From Adhaeribacter aerolatus (GTDB taxonomy: Bacteria; Bacteroidota; Bacteroidia; Cytophagales; Hymenobacteraceae), in the NCBI RefSeq assembly GCF_007991635.1, contig NZ_BJYS01000009.1, positions 124,001 through 188,000 on the forward strand: 64,000 nucleotides of DNA, in the 5' to 3' direction. The translations under genes were made by a program, and so were the position numbers. Shown in pieces: positions 35,132 to 44,525 of this stretch; position 1 is the first letter of the stretch; each line of letters opens with the position of its first letter. The notes beneath the pieces are model-generated. The model searched no databases and had not been told where the DNA came from. It worked only from the letters and a program-made list of their open reading frames with translations.

Positions 35132-36385
35132 ATGAATCGGAAACAACACTTTATTATAATCCTGATTTTAGGAGCCCTTTCTACCATCAGCCCTTTTTCT
35201 ATTGACATGTATTTGCCAGGTTTTCCGGCCATTGCCGCAGACCTGAACACGACCATTGAGCAGGTGCAGCTTTCGTTAACCAGTTACCTGATTGGTATTG
35301 CGGCCGGTCAGTTGCTGTACGGTCCGTTACTCGATCGCTATGGCCGTAAGATGCCGCTTTATGCCGGTATGGCTTTGTATATATTATCGTCGTTGGGGTG
35401 TGCCTTAACCAACTCTGCCGAAACTTTAATATTGATGCGCTTTTTACAAGCAGTTGGAGGTTGCGCAGGGATGGTGGCCGCTATGGCGCTGGTGCGCGAT
35501 TTATTTCCGGTAAGCGAGACTGCTAAAGTTTTATCGCTGCTTACGTTAGTTATTGCGGTTTCGCCAATGATAGCACCTACGCTGGGCGCTTATGTAACCG
35601 CTACGGTGGGCTGGCATTACGTTTTTCTGATCTTAGCGGGTATTGCGGCTTTAATTGTACTGGGCATTTATACTTCTTTACCCAACGGCACCAAGCCAGA
35701 TACATCGCTGTCGCTGCGCCCGAGGGCTGTATTAGCTAACTTTTACGCGGTAATCAAAAACCCGCAGTTTCTAATATATACCTTGGCAGGGGGTATCGGG
35801 TCGGCGGCGCCTTTTGCCTATATTTCAGGTTCTCCGGATGTGTTTCTGAATATTTACAAAGTGAGCGAACAGGAATACGGCTGGATATTTGCTTTTCTGG
35901 CAGCGGCCATGATTGGTTCTACCCAGGTAAATACCCTTCTGCTCCGCCGGTTTACGAGCGAACAGCTCATTAAAATTGCGCTTACCGGCCAAACCATGCT
36001 GGGAATTTTGCTGGTGCTGGGCACTTTAGGCGGATGGTATGGTCAATACAGTCTTATACTTTTACTTTTCCTATTTTTATGCGGGCAAGGCTTAAATGTA
36101 CCTAATGCATCGGCCTTGTCGCTGGCCCCGTTTGCTAAAAACGCCGGCAGTGCCTCCGCCTTAATGGGAAGTGCCCGCATGGGAATGGGTGCCCTGGCCT
36201 CGGCCATTGTAAGTTTACTGCACAATGGTACGGTTCTGCCTATGGTTGGGGTGATGGCTTTTTGTGCTATAACGGGCCTGCTGATATTGTTAGCCGGCAG
36301 AAAGATAGCGGCTCCTATGCTGGAGAACGAGGTTGAACCGGCTGAAGTAAGAGAGGCGGCTGCTCTGGGAGAAGCTAAATTTTGA
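35132..36385 (+). CDS. Bcr/CflA-family multidrug efflux MFS transporter
   Basis: 417 residues, twelve helices. The N-terminus ISPFSIDMYLPGFPAIAADL and motif A GPLLDRYGRKMPLYAG are hallmarks of the Bcr/CflA group (bicyclomycin, chloramphenicol, sulfonamide export). MRFLQAVGGCAGMVAAMALVRD is motif C-like. Stands alone and ends at a strong bidirectional hairpin facing the VanZ gene. Substrate in this organism unknown. Confidence 0.92.
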   Translation: MNRKQHFIIILILGALSTISPFSIDMYLPGFPAIAADLNTTIEQVQLSLTSYLIGIAAGQLLYGPLLDRYGRKMPLYAGMALYILSSLGCALTNSAETLILMRFLQAVGGCAGMVAAMALVRDLFPVSETAKVLSLLTLVIAVSPMIAPTLGAYVTATVGWHYVFLILAGIAALIVLGIYTSLPNGTKPDTSLSLRPRAVLANFYAVIKNPQFLIYTLAGGIGSAAPFAYISGSPDVFLNIYKVSEQEYGWIFAFLAAAMIGSTQVNTLLLRRFTSEQLIKIALTGQTMLGILLVLGTLGGWYGQYSLILLLFLFLCGQGLNVPNASALSLAPFAKNAGSASALMGSARMGMGALASAIVSLLHNGTVLPMVGVMAFCAITGLLILLAGRKIAAPMLENEVEPAEVREAAALGEAKF

Positions 36386-36395
36386 AAGATCCCAG

Positions 36396-36441
36396 AATAA
36401 ATCAGCCCGGTTAAGTTTTACCTTAATCGGGCTGATTTATT
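36396..36441. terminator. Bidirectional terminator between Bcr/CflA and VanZ genes
   Basis: AATAAATCAGCCCG and CGGGCTGATTTATT pair; including TTAAG/CTTAA the stem reaches about 20 bp with one mismatch. A/T flanks on both sides serve both convergent genes. Confidence 0.85.
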
Positions 36442-36461
36442 AATTTCCAGAAGATTGCGGC

Positions 36462-37028
36462 TCACGCACTTTTTTGGTTATATTCTTTATTGCTCAAGCG
36501 GTTAAGGGGTAAATCGGTCATTTTAAATAACATGTACTTCGCAATCTGGAGTAAATAAAAACCCATTACGGCGCCAATGGTATTATAAATTAAATCATCT
36601 ACGTCGGCTATACCCAAGCTGAAAGTAAACTGGATTACTTCGGCTGAAAAACTGATCAGAAAACCCGATATAGCTACTCTTTTTACATTATGCAGTTTAC
36701 CCAGTACTAATGGTGCTAAAAAGCCCCAGGGCAGCAATAAAACCAGGTTACCCATTATATTTATTAAGAAAATATCCCGAAACTGGTCGCCGTGCGGTGC
36801 ATACCGGTAAGCAAAGGCTTTTTTTAGCATTTCGATGGTACTATGAAAAGGAAGCAAATGGTCGTCCGGATTTACAAAATACGTATCGCGGTCGGTAGTT
36901 CCCACCTGAAAAAAAAGTACCCAGCAAAGCACTACCAAATAAATACAAAGACTGGCTCTAAAGAAATATTTTAAAAAATTATTATCTAAAACTGTGTTAA
37001 TCATTCTGCGTAATTGAAACTTGTACAT
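36462..37028 (-). CDS. VanZ-family membrane protein
   Basis: 188 residues with four or five helices and the VanZ core: a polar loop with NPDDHLLPF, then NIMGNLVLLLPWGFLAPLV and SAEVIQFTFSLGIADVDDLIYNTIGAVMGF, the family's best-kept block. VanZ proteins are linked to low-level glycopeptide resistance and to envelope polymers; the reaction is unknown. ATG at 37028 is used; a GTG three codons upstream is possible. Confidence 0.85.
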   Translation of the reverse strand: MYKFQLRRMINTVLDNNFLKYFFRASLCIYLVVLCWVLFFQVGTTDRDTYFVNPDDHLLPFHSTIEMLKKAFAYRYAPHGDQFRDIFLINIMGNLVLLLPWGFLAPLVLGKLHNVKRVAISGFLISFSAEVIQFTFSLGIADVDDLIYNTIGAVMGFYLLQIAKYMLFKMTDLPLNRLSNKEYNQKSA

Positions 37029-37333
37029 CTTTGGCACCTGAAATACCCATAATCTTTTTAACGGAAGAACATACCGTTAATTTCGGCAAATTAGCCCCTT
37101 TATTATTTGAAAGCTCCTCAGGATTTAAAAAGCCACAATAGCTTAGCTTTTACTACTATTTTGCCTATTTGTTTTATTTTTTACCTACTTAACAAACGGC
37201 TGCACTCAGTTTACCTTCTGTCTGTAGCCTCTATTAACCCATAAATGCTCTGACATTCTGCACCTGGCAAGCCCTGTATCCCTATAGAAAAAAAATCCAC
37301 GCAGCCGTTTTTTAGAACAAATAGCTTAAGTTT

Positions 37334-38272
37334 TTAAGCCTCTTGCAACGCTTTCCGTTTGAGCAAACCAATAGCGACCGCAACAGAAGGAAGGAACACT
37401 TTTTCGGAATAAAGAATATTAACCGCTTTATTCAGTACTTGCCAGTTTTTTCTTTCTACCAGCCGGGGAATAACTTTTATGATAACTTTCACACAATCGG
37501 CTGCTTTTCTTTTAATCAGCGTATCAATGTCGAATTCCGCAAAATCGAGCTTGTAGAGATTGTGGTTTTTGATGCCTTTATAAAAATAATAATCTTCGAA
37601 GTAGTTCGACAGATTTTTCATTACATTGGCCGTGCACTGGTTTTCGTGTACTCTAAAGTAAGAAAGTGCCTCGGGTATTATATAGCAATCGCCGACTGCT
37701 AATTGCCGGAGCCACATATCCCAATCGGTGAGGTACGTAAACTCGGAGCGGAACCCCCCAACAGTTAGGTTGGCCCGCCGGAACATAACAGAAGTAGGCT
37801 CTCCTATCCAGTTTACATCGTTAAGCGAATGATAAGCAACAGTTTTGCCTTTTTGCAAGTGGGTTAATGGCAGCACCCAGGTATAATTTCTAAACCCAAA
37901 TATGGCCCGGTTAGAGGTAACCAGCGATACATTAGGGTACTGGTCCATTACGGCCACATATTTTTCCAGCAATTTGGGATGAAATTTATCATCCGAGCAT
38001 AAAAATTTAATATAATCGCCTTTGGCATATTCCAGGCACTTATTAAAATTACCTACTAAGCCAATATTGGTGCTGTTTTTATAATACGTAACCCGATTAT
38101 CGCTCAAGTATTTTGAGATTACTTCCTTACTATTATCAGTTGAGCAGTTATCTACTATAATTAATTCGTAATCAGGAAAAGACTGGTCTAACACACTTTG
38201 TATCGCTTCGTCCAGGAAAGAAGCCGAGTTATAGGTCGGAATTAAAACCGATACCTTAGGCGCTGTATTCAT
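37334..38272 (-). CDS. Glycosyltransferase family 2
   Basis: 312 residues with the GT-A fold: VSVLIPTYNSASFLDEAIQSV at the N-terminus, IVDNCSTDNS and the metal-binding-region SDDKFHP (about 93-99). Cytoplasmic, building a surface glycan by adding one sugar from a nucleotide donor. Closely related to the product of 43595-44500 over its full length (same CSDDKFHP, DWDMWLRQL and YFRVHENQ blocks), so the two are paralogues flanking the nucleotide-sugar genes. Confidence 0.92.
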   Translation of the reverse strand: MNTAPKVSVLIPTYNSASFLDEAIQSVLDQSFPDYELIIVDNCSTDNSKEVISKYLSDNRVTYYKNSTNIGLVGNFNKCLEYAKGDYIKFLCSDDKFHPKLLEKYVAVMDQYPNVSLVTSNRAIFGFRNYTWVLPLTHLQKGKTVAYHSLNDVNWIGEPTSVMFRRANLTVGGFRSEFTYLTDWDMWLRQLAVGDCYIIPEALSYFRVHENQCTANVMKNLSNYFEDYYFYKGIKNHNLYKLDFAEFDIDTLIKRKAADCVKVIIKVIPRLVERKNWQVLNKAVNILYSEKVFLPSVAVAIGLLKRKALQEA

Positions 38273-38924
38273 TTATTCGCTATAATTATTTTATCCTACT
38301 TATAAATAATATAAATAAGTATATAAATATTATTTAAAGATAAATATTCCGTTACAAATTACAAATCCTGATTATGGCATGGATAAATAAATTTCCGGAA
38401 GCGGGAATAACTGGTATTCATCTTTAAATCTTTTACTTTTCACCGGCTATCTACAGTTCCAACATATAATTGGCTTTAGAAATCACTGTATTTAGCTATA
38501 AAATCAAGAACAATTATTCTTCTGGTAATACCAGGATTACCTAAGCTGTATCATAAGCATTATAGCGGTAACTTTTTAAGGTATACCAAATCATAGTTAC
38601 TAATAAAACCTAAAAAGCACTTTTCTTCGGTCTAACTTATAACCAAGCGGATTTTTCATCTTACATCGGTTTTTAGTTGCTCGCAAAGCTTGCCTATCTT
38701 AAACTACATTATTAGTAATCGATTCTAAATTATGATTTACAAGTACCATAGAGTTAAAAATCAGATACTTAGTAAAACAGATTTATAATAAACATTATTC
38801 CACCAGGAAGCTAGTTTGGGCAACAGCTGGCGTTTATCAAACAATTGCTAGCGTCGGCTTAAAACTTTCTTAACGGAGGAGTCTTCAAAATTAAAGACTC
38901 ACCTATTTACTTTAAAAAGATAAC
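38273..38924. other. Intergenic region, weak hairpin only
   Basis: About 650 bp. GAGTCTT (38879-38885) and AAGACTC (38894-38900) form a 7-bp hairpin 25 bp after the stop of the RfbC-like gene, without a T-run. Nothing else recognised. Confidence 0.4.
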
Positions 38925-39446
38925 CTAATTGCTAACAATAGACCAGCCTTTATCCTTTTCCGAAAGAATAGGGTTCTTTATTTGCCAATTAATATTCAGT
39001 TTCGGGTCGTTCCACAACAGGCCGGCTTCGGCACCTACGTTGTAATCATTGTCGGCGAGGTAAAGCATAACGGTATGGGCGGTTAAAGTAAGGTAACCGG
39101 TAGCAAAACCGCGTGGTATGGCAACAGCTCTTTTGGGATTATCGAGTACAACGGTGCTGGCTTGCAGATAAGTAGGCGAATCGGTTCTTACATCTACAAA
39201 CGCCACCTGGGCTGCCCCGCTGATTACCCGGAATATTTTGGACTCAGCATTAGTATCGCGCTGATAGTGCAAACCCCGCAAAGTATGTTTCTCGACCGAG
39301 GTTACATAATTAATCTGCCTTACCGTGTAATCGTTTAAAAAGCTGTTATCGGTATTAAATACCTTTAAAAAAATACCGCGCTCGTCCTCGAAGTGATGCG
39401 ATTCAAATAAAAAGGCACCGCCGGGAAAGGAATCTAATTTTTTCAT
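38925..39446 (-). CDS. dTDP-4-dehydrorhamnose 3,5-epimerase family protein
   Basis: 173-residue cupin (RmlC family, usual 175-185). The conserved HTLRGLHYQ block with the catalytic His, the cupin strand VISGAAQVAFVDVR, the PRGFATGYLTL segment and EAGLLWNDP near the C-terminus are all there. No rmlA, rmlB or rmlD is nearby, but a CDP-sugar synthase gene (rfbF) is at the other end of the locus, so this may act on a CDP- or another keto-deoxy sugar rather than on the rhamnose precursor (inference). Confidence 0.85.
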   Translation of the reverse strand: MKKLDSFPGGAFLFESHHFEDERGIFLKVFNTDNSFLNDYTVRQINYVTSVEKHTLRGLHYQRDTNAESKIFRVISGAAQVAFVDVRTDSPTYLQASTVVLDNPKRAVAIPRGFATGYLTLTAHTVMLYLADNDYNVGAEAGLLWNDPKLNINWQIKNPILSEKDKGWSIVSN

Positions 39447-39627
39447 AAAAAGTCAAAACGGTAATATTTGTTTACTGCTGCCTGTTTATCGCTGCCGTTT
39501 TTAATGTATACCGCATTAAGTTATAGATATAAATGAATAACACTGCTGCCAAAAGTCTCAGAAGTACTCGCTCCACTGTACCGGCAGTTTTTCCAATACA
39601 ATGGAAGCGATATCTTTATCTGGTTTC

Positions 39628-40917
39628 TTAAGCTGTCAGGGTATCAGCTACCGGTGCGCTGGGCAATTCGGCAAAAGCGTAGCGGAAGTCAAATAACCGT
39701 TTGCTGGTAATTAAAGCTTTGTTTTGCTTAAACTCGGCCCAACTGGTTAATAATACCAGTTCATCGGCTTGCTCTACCAATTCAGGCAGGGTATCTACGT
39801 AAGTTATCGGCAGGTTATATTCTTTCGCAAATACTTCGTTGGCCATTGGATCGTAAGCCAGAATATTGGTATAGCCTTTTTCCAGCAGTTTCTCGATGAT
39901 GAATTTGCTTGGGCTCAGGCGCACATCGTCGGAACCGCTTTTAAAAGCTAAACCCAGAATACCAATTTTGCTGCTGGTTGGTACCACCGCCGCAATTTTA
40001 TCGGCCACAAAATCTTTAATCTCTTCGTTTATCTGCAGGTTGCCTTCCAGTATTTTTGGCATAAAGCCGTGCTCCTGGGCAATGCTGCTGAGGGCGGCAG
40101 TATCTTTAGGCAAGCAGTAACCACCGTAACCACAACCTGGATATACGTAGCTGGCCATAGCTGCCGGCTGGCCACTCCAACGCTTATCCTGATGCAGGAT
40201 TTTAAAGGCTCCTGGTACATCAATATTGCCAATATGCTCGGCAATCATCGCCATCTCATTCGAGAAGCTGATGAGCGTAGAAAGCAATGTATTAGATAAA
40301 TATTTAATAAACTCAGCAGAGTTATAGGTAACATAATGCACCGGTGCGTTGAAAGGCAGATACAACTGGTTCAGGATCTCCTTTGAACGCTCATCTTCTA
40401 CCCCAATTACCACGCGGTCCGGGTTCATAAAATCATCCCAGGCGTAACCTTCGCGCAAAAATTCCGGGTTAGAAGCTAATCCAATAGGCTTATTATACTG
40501 GCTGTTCAGCTCGTCAACGTAAGGTTTAACTTTTTTAGAAACCGTGGAAGGCGGCACGGTAGATTTGGTTACGATTACTTTAAAATCGCCCTGGCTTACT
40601 TCAAAAATGCTTTTTACGGCGTCTAACAAGTAAGTTAAGTTCGCGCTGCCATCGGGGTTTCCTGGTGTGCCCACGCAAATAATAACGGCTTTGCTATCGT
40701 TTACAGCTTCGGCTAGGGAAGCGTCAACAATAAAATTCTGACCTAATTCGTCGCGCAGTACTTCATCTAAGTGCGGCTCGTAAAACGGCACTTCGTATTT
40801 TTTAATGCTGTTTACCCGCTCCTGGTTTACGTCGATGCCGTAAACCTTGAAGCCTTTTTTGCTGAAGCCTAAAGCGGTAGTTAAGCCAACAAATCCTAAT
40901 CCTAATACTGTGATCAT
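39628..40917 (-). CDS. UDP-glucose/GDP-mannose dehydrogenase family protein
   Basis: 429-residue NAD-dependent enzyme oxidising the C6 hydroxyl of a nucleotide sugar to the acid. N-terminal Rossmann motif GLGFVGLTTALGF (6-18), VTKSTVPP, SNPEFLREG and the catalytic cysteine C268 in GCGYGGYCLPKDT; C-terminal GLAFKSGSDDVRLSP. UDP-glucose is the likeliest substrate because the next gene is UXS-like and would use UDP-glucuronate. The start overlaps the stop of the epimerase gene by 4 bp (translational coupling). Confidence 0.92.
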   Translation of the reverse strand: MITVLGLGFVGLTTALGFSKKGFKVYGIDVNQERVNSIKKYEVPFYEPHLDEVLRDELGQNFIVDASLAEAVNDSKAVIICVGTPGNPDGSANLTYLLDAVKSIFEVSQGDFKVIVTKSTVPPSTVSKKVKPYVDELNSQYNKPIGLASNPEFLREGYAWDDFMNPDRVVIGVEDERSKEILNQLYLPFNAPVHYVTYNSAEFIKYLSNTLLSTLISFSNEMAMIAEHIGNIDVPGAFKILHQDKRWSGQPAAMASYVYPGCGYGGYCLPKDTAALSSIAQEHGFMPKILEGNLQINEEIKDFVADKIAAVVPTSSKIGILGLAFKSGSDDVRLSPSKFIIEKLLEKGYTNILAYDPMANEVFAKEYNLPITYVDTLPELVEQADELVLLTSWAEFKQNKALITSKRLFDFRYAFAELPSAPVADTLTA

Positions 40918-42032
40918 ACTAATTTACCGTTGTTAATGTGCAAAAATTCTAAGTAACGCTTAATGCCGTCTTCTACCAGCACGGCTGGGCTATAATTTAA
41001 TATTGTTCTGGCTTTGGTAATATCCGGACAGCGGCGGTTCGGGTTATCGGTTAAATATTCTTTATCAGCTGATTGGCTGAAAGAAATCTGGCCCTGATAA
41101 TCGAATATTTCTTTACCGTTGCGGTTAAATATTTCGGCAAACTCGCGCACCGACAGTTCCGGATTGTCCATGCCAATATTAAATACATCGAACTGGCCGT
41201 GGAGCAATACTTTTAAATAACCGTTAATGGCATCGGAAATGTAGCAGAATGTACGGGTTGGGGTACCATCCGATAAAATTTCGAGGTCGCGGCCTTCGAT
41301 TACGGCTTTGGCAAAATCAGCCGGTAAGCGCTTGTCGTTAATATTCATACCGGGGCCGTAGTTGTTGAAGGGCCGGGCAATACCAATGGGCATGTTATAT
41401 TTTTGGGCAAACAAATAGCAAAGAGTTTCGCCGAAACGCTTGGCTTCGTCGTAGCAAGCCCGTGGCCCGATAGAAGCCACGTTGCCGCGGTAATCTTCTT
41501 TGGTTGGAATAAATTCCGGAAACGGATCGCCGTAAATTTCGCTGCTGGAGAAGAATAAAAATCCTCTTAATTGCTTTTCTGCGTAAAAATCAAGCAAACG
41601 ACGCAAGCCGGTAATATTAGCATCTACGGTTTCGATGGGGTAAATGCGGTAGAAAGTAGGCGAAGCAATAGAAGCCATGTGAATCACGATATCGGCTTCG
41701 GCGGCACCCGGTACGTTTTCTACCGAATCGGTGATTACGTTAAATTCATAAAGTTTTATCAGGTCCGGATTACTGTCTACGAGATTATCTAACCAATCTT
41801 TGGTACCGGTCAGGAAGTTTTCGAGGGCAATAATCTGCTTAATCTGCAATTCTTCTGCAAAATGCGAAAAGAAGTGCATAAAATAATAGCCGAGGAATCC
41901 ACCGCAACCGGTTAACAGAATAGTGGAATTCCGCAGTTTGTCCTTTTCAGGCCCCGATAGCTTTTCGTAGATAGCTACCATGTCTTCTTGCAGGATCCGG
42001 TTATCGGTTCCGGCTTTTGTTGTTTGTATCAT
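40914..42032 (-). CDS. NAD-dependent epimerase/dehydratase, UDP-glucuronate decarboxylase-like
   Basis: 372-residue extended SDR. The nucleotide-binding TGCGGFLG (41-48), the FSSSEIYGDP strand (Ser triad member) and the YxxxK pair Y194/K198 in ACYDEAKRFGE are visible, as is NNYGPGM. The family includes UDP-glucuronate decarboxylases (UDP-xylose) and CDP- or dTDP-sugar dehydratases. Coupling to the UDP-glucose-type dehydrogenase favours a UDP-glucuronate product, but the N-terminal extension of about 30 residues is unusual and exact specificity is open. Confidence 0.85.
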   Translation of the reverse strand: MIQTTKAGTDNRILQEDMVAIYEKLSGPEKDKLRNSTILLTGCGGFLGYYFMHFFSHFAEELQIKQIIALENFLTGTKDWLDNLVDSNPDLIKLYEFNVITDSVENVPGAAEADIVIHMASIASPTFYRIYPIETVDANITGLRRLLDFYAEKQLRGFLFFSSSEIYGDPFPEFIPTKEDYRGNVASIGPRACYDEAKRFGETLCYLFAQKYNMPIGIARPFNNYGPGMNINDKRLPADFAKAVIEGRDLEILSDGTPTRTFCYISDAINGYLKVLLHGQFDVFNIGMDNPELSVREFAEIFNRNGKEIFDYQGQISFSQSADKEYLTDNPNRRCPDITKARTILNYSPAVLVEDGIKRYLEFLHINNGKLV

Positions 42033-42185
42033 TTTTAAAGTGCTAATTTTTAATGTGCTGATGTGTGAATGGGGTTCTGTTTTTGTAATTATTAACGCCT
42101 AAGGTGTAGCCGCTTTAAAACCGCAACCAATTACCCTCTAAATTTTTAGAAAAAACATGGCCCTAAATAAAGTTTATGTTAAGTT

Positions 42186-43499
42186 TTAAGCTTCTACGGT
42201 TTTGGCCTGATATTCCGGAAAAAACAATTGGGTTTGCTCGCGGTATAAGCGCTGCACCAGGTTATCGGCCGGTAATTCAATATCGTCGAAAGTAATTACA
42301 TCATCGCGCGATAAATCGCGTTTCAGGGTAGCGCCTTCGGCTAAACCAACCGGCAATAAATTCTCCTGGCGAGCGGTAGTAGCATTTTCGCATTGGCCAT
42401 AGGTATCGTAACCGCCTAAGCCATCAAGTACTTTACCGGCTTTTAAATCTGTTTTGGCAAAAGTTACCACTTCTACTACTGGTCCGGCTATTGGGGCCAT
42501 AATAATATCCTGGAACAACACCATGCGGGCAATCGAAATCGGAATTTCGAAGTAAATCAGGTGATAAGGAGTATAGAAGCTATAAAGCGGACCAGGACCT
42601 AATTTGCCGTATTCTAAATAATGCTTGGTTTTGGGGTCGTCGGTGGTGGCAAACACAAATACGCCGGGTCCGGGTTTCGGGCCAACCACGTAATCTACCA
42701 CACCGCCTTTACTTTTCAAATCTTCTACATCGTACATGGTCACCATGTCGTCGATGTGGCCATTATAATTTAAGCCAATCATGCCGCGTTTGGCTACACC
42801 CATGCCGGTGGCATTGGCTACGCAAGCTTGTTCAATCGATATTTTGGTACCGTCGGCAAATTGGGTCACCATTTCGGGGGTTAGCTGCCAGCGGGCGGCA
42901 AAACTAGCCTGGGTAGTAGGGTTGCGGTAAAAATCCTGTAAGCCTTTAATATTACCACAAATGAGCGGGGTTAAGCCCAAACCTTTTACAAACCGGAATA
43001 AATTCATGATTACACCCGGCTGATCGCCGTCGGCGCCACTGAGCATGACGCCGGCTTTATCGGCATAAACTTTTAAAATCGGTCCTACCAGCGCATCAAC
43101 TTCGGGGTTAAACAGCAACACGTGCTTTTTGTTATCGATGGCTTTCATCACCAGGTTAGCCGCGTAATGCACGGTACCAGTACATTCTACCAATAAATCC
43201 AGCCCTTCGAGTTCGCACAGCAGTTCGCCGTCTTCGGTTACGGCCAAACCGCCCGCCGAAACAACGGCTTGCAAATCGGCCAGATTATCGCAAACCTGTG
43301 CGGTATGGCCGGTATATTCGTAAGCTTCCTGGGCTTTGCTTAAGGTGCGATTAGCAATAACGGCAATCTCCATACCGGGAGTATAGCGCATTACCTGGTT
43401 TACCAGCCCTTTGGCCATTTCGCCGGCACCCCATAAACCCACCCGGATTGGCTTGCCTGCTTTTTCGCGTTCCTGTAAATATTTATCAACAATAATCAT
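42186..43499 (-). CDS. SAF-domain NAD(P)-dependent oxidoreductase (homoserine dehydrogenase-like)
   Basis: 437 residues. A Rossmann domain (about 15-160, VGLWGAGEMAKGLVNQVMRY) like that of homoserine dehydrogenase is followed by a catalytic/dimer part and a C-terminal SAF domain (about 365-425, KAGKVLDGLGGYDTYG and LSRDDVITFDDIELP). Proteins of this type occur in O-antigen or capsule loci and in sugar-acid metabolism; the reaction is not established. In this locus it probably makes part of an unusual sugar or side group (inference). Confidence 0.8.
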   Translation of the reverse strand: MIIVDKYLQEREKAGKPIRVGLWGAGEMAKGLVNQVMRYTPGMEIAVIANRTLSKAQEAYEYTGHTAQVCDNLADLQAVVSAGGLAVTEDGELLCELEGLDLLVECTGTVHYAANLVMKAIDNKKHVLLFNPEVDALVGPILKVYADKAGVMLSGADGDQPGVIMNLFRFVKGLGLTPLICGNIKGLQDFYRNPTTQASFAARWQLTPEMVTQFADGTKISIEQACVANATGMGVAKRGMIGLNYNGHIDDMVTMYDVEDLKSKGGVVDYVVGPKPGPGVFVFATTDDPKTKHYLEYGKLGPGPLYSFYTPYHLIYFEIPISIARMVLFQDIIMAPIAGPVVEVVTFAKTDLKAGKVLDGLGGYDTYGQCENATTARQENLLPVGLAEGATLKRDLSRDDVITFDDIELPADNLVQRLYREQTQLFFPEYQAKTVEA

Positions 43500-43594
43500 G
43501 TTATACGGCTTTTAAAGCAATTTTAATGGAGAGATATGTTTTAGATTTTAAGCTATTGTTTTAATATATTAAGCTCCGTTACCTGAGAATACCT

Positions 43595-44500
43595 TTACAT
43601 GCCGGTTAGGGCTTTTAACACAACTTTCTCTGAGAAACCAATAGAAATCCCCTGCGTTAGCAAAGACCAGTTTCTCTTTTCTTTCAGTTTTGGAATTAGC
43701 CTGTAAATAGCCCGGGTACATTTAAAAGCTTTTTTCTTGATTAAAGCATCTATATCAAATTCCTGAAAGTTTATTTTATATTCGTTTTGCTCTTTTATGG
43801 CTTTAAACAAATAATATTCTTCGAAAATGTTCGATAGATTTTGCATAACCAAAGCCGTAACCTGATTGGGGTGCAGCCGAAAATAAGATAATGTTTCGGG
43901 AATCATGTAACAGTCGCCGGTGGTTAGTAACCTTAACCACATATCCCAATCCGGAAAATACTTATAATCGGTTTTAAACTGACCTACTTGCAAACCCGAC
44001 CGCCGGAACATAACTGTTGTAGGCTCACCAATCCAGTTCCAATCCTGCAGCGACTTATAAATAATTTCTTTACCCGGCCGCAACCCTGTAAAAGGCGGTA
44101 ATTCCGGTTTAAATCGCTTCTGGCCGAAATATTCGCGGTAAGAGCTTACAATAGCCACTTGCGGATATTGCTCCATTACCGCCACAAACTTTTGCAGCAA
44201 ATCCGGATGAAATTTATCATCGGAGCATAAATATTTGATGTAAGTACCCTGCGCATATTCCAGGCACTTATTCCAGTTACCTACCATACCCAGATTGCTG
44301 GCATTTTTATAATATTTTACCCGCGAATCGGTGAGGTATGCCTCCACTACTTCCTGGGTATTATCAGTAGACTGATTATCAACAATAATTAATTCAAAAT
44401 CAGGAAAAGATTGGTTTAATACACTCTGGATGGTCTCATCCAGGAACTGAGCGTTGTTGTAAGTAGGAACTAAAACCGAAACTGCAGGAATCTTACTCAT
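43595..44500 (-). CDS. Glycosyltransferase family 2
   Basis: 301 residues, GT-A fold: VSVLVPTYNNAQFLDETIQSV, IVDNQSTDNT, LCSDDKFHP and DWDMWLRLL. Paralogue of the product of 37334-38272, co-linear throughout. Cytoplasmic glycan assembly enzyme. 25 bp after the flippase gene, so probably cotranscribed with it; donor and acceptor are unknown. Confidence 0.92.
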   Translation of the reverse strand: MSKIPAVSVLVPTYNNAQFLDETIQSVLNQSFPDFELIIVDNQSTDNTQEVVEAYLTDSRVKYYKNASNLGMVGNWNKCLEYAQGTYIKYLCSDDKFHPDLLQKFVAVMEQYPQVAIVSSYREYFGQKRFKPELPPFTGLRPGKEIIYKSLQDWNWIGEPTTVMFRRSGLQVGQFKTDYKYFPDWDMWLRLLTTGDCYMIPETLSYFRLHPNQVTALVMQNLSNIFEEYYLFKAIKEQNEYKINFQEFDIDALIKKKAFKCTRAIYRLIPKLKEKRNWSLLTQGISIGFSEKVVLKALTGM

Positions 44501-44525
44501 AATATTTTCACATTACATACCCGAA

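Noticed and set aside
38879-38900. Hairpin after the RfbC-like gene as terminator
   Set aside because: Only 7 bp and no T-run on the minus strand.
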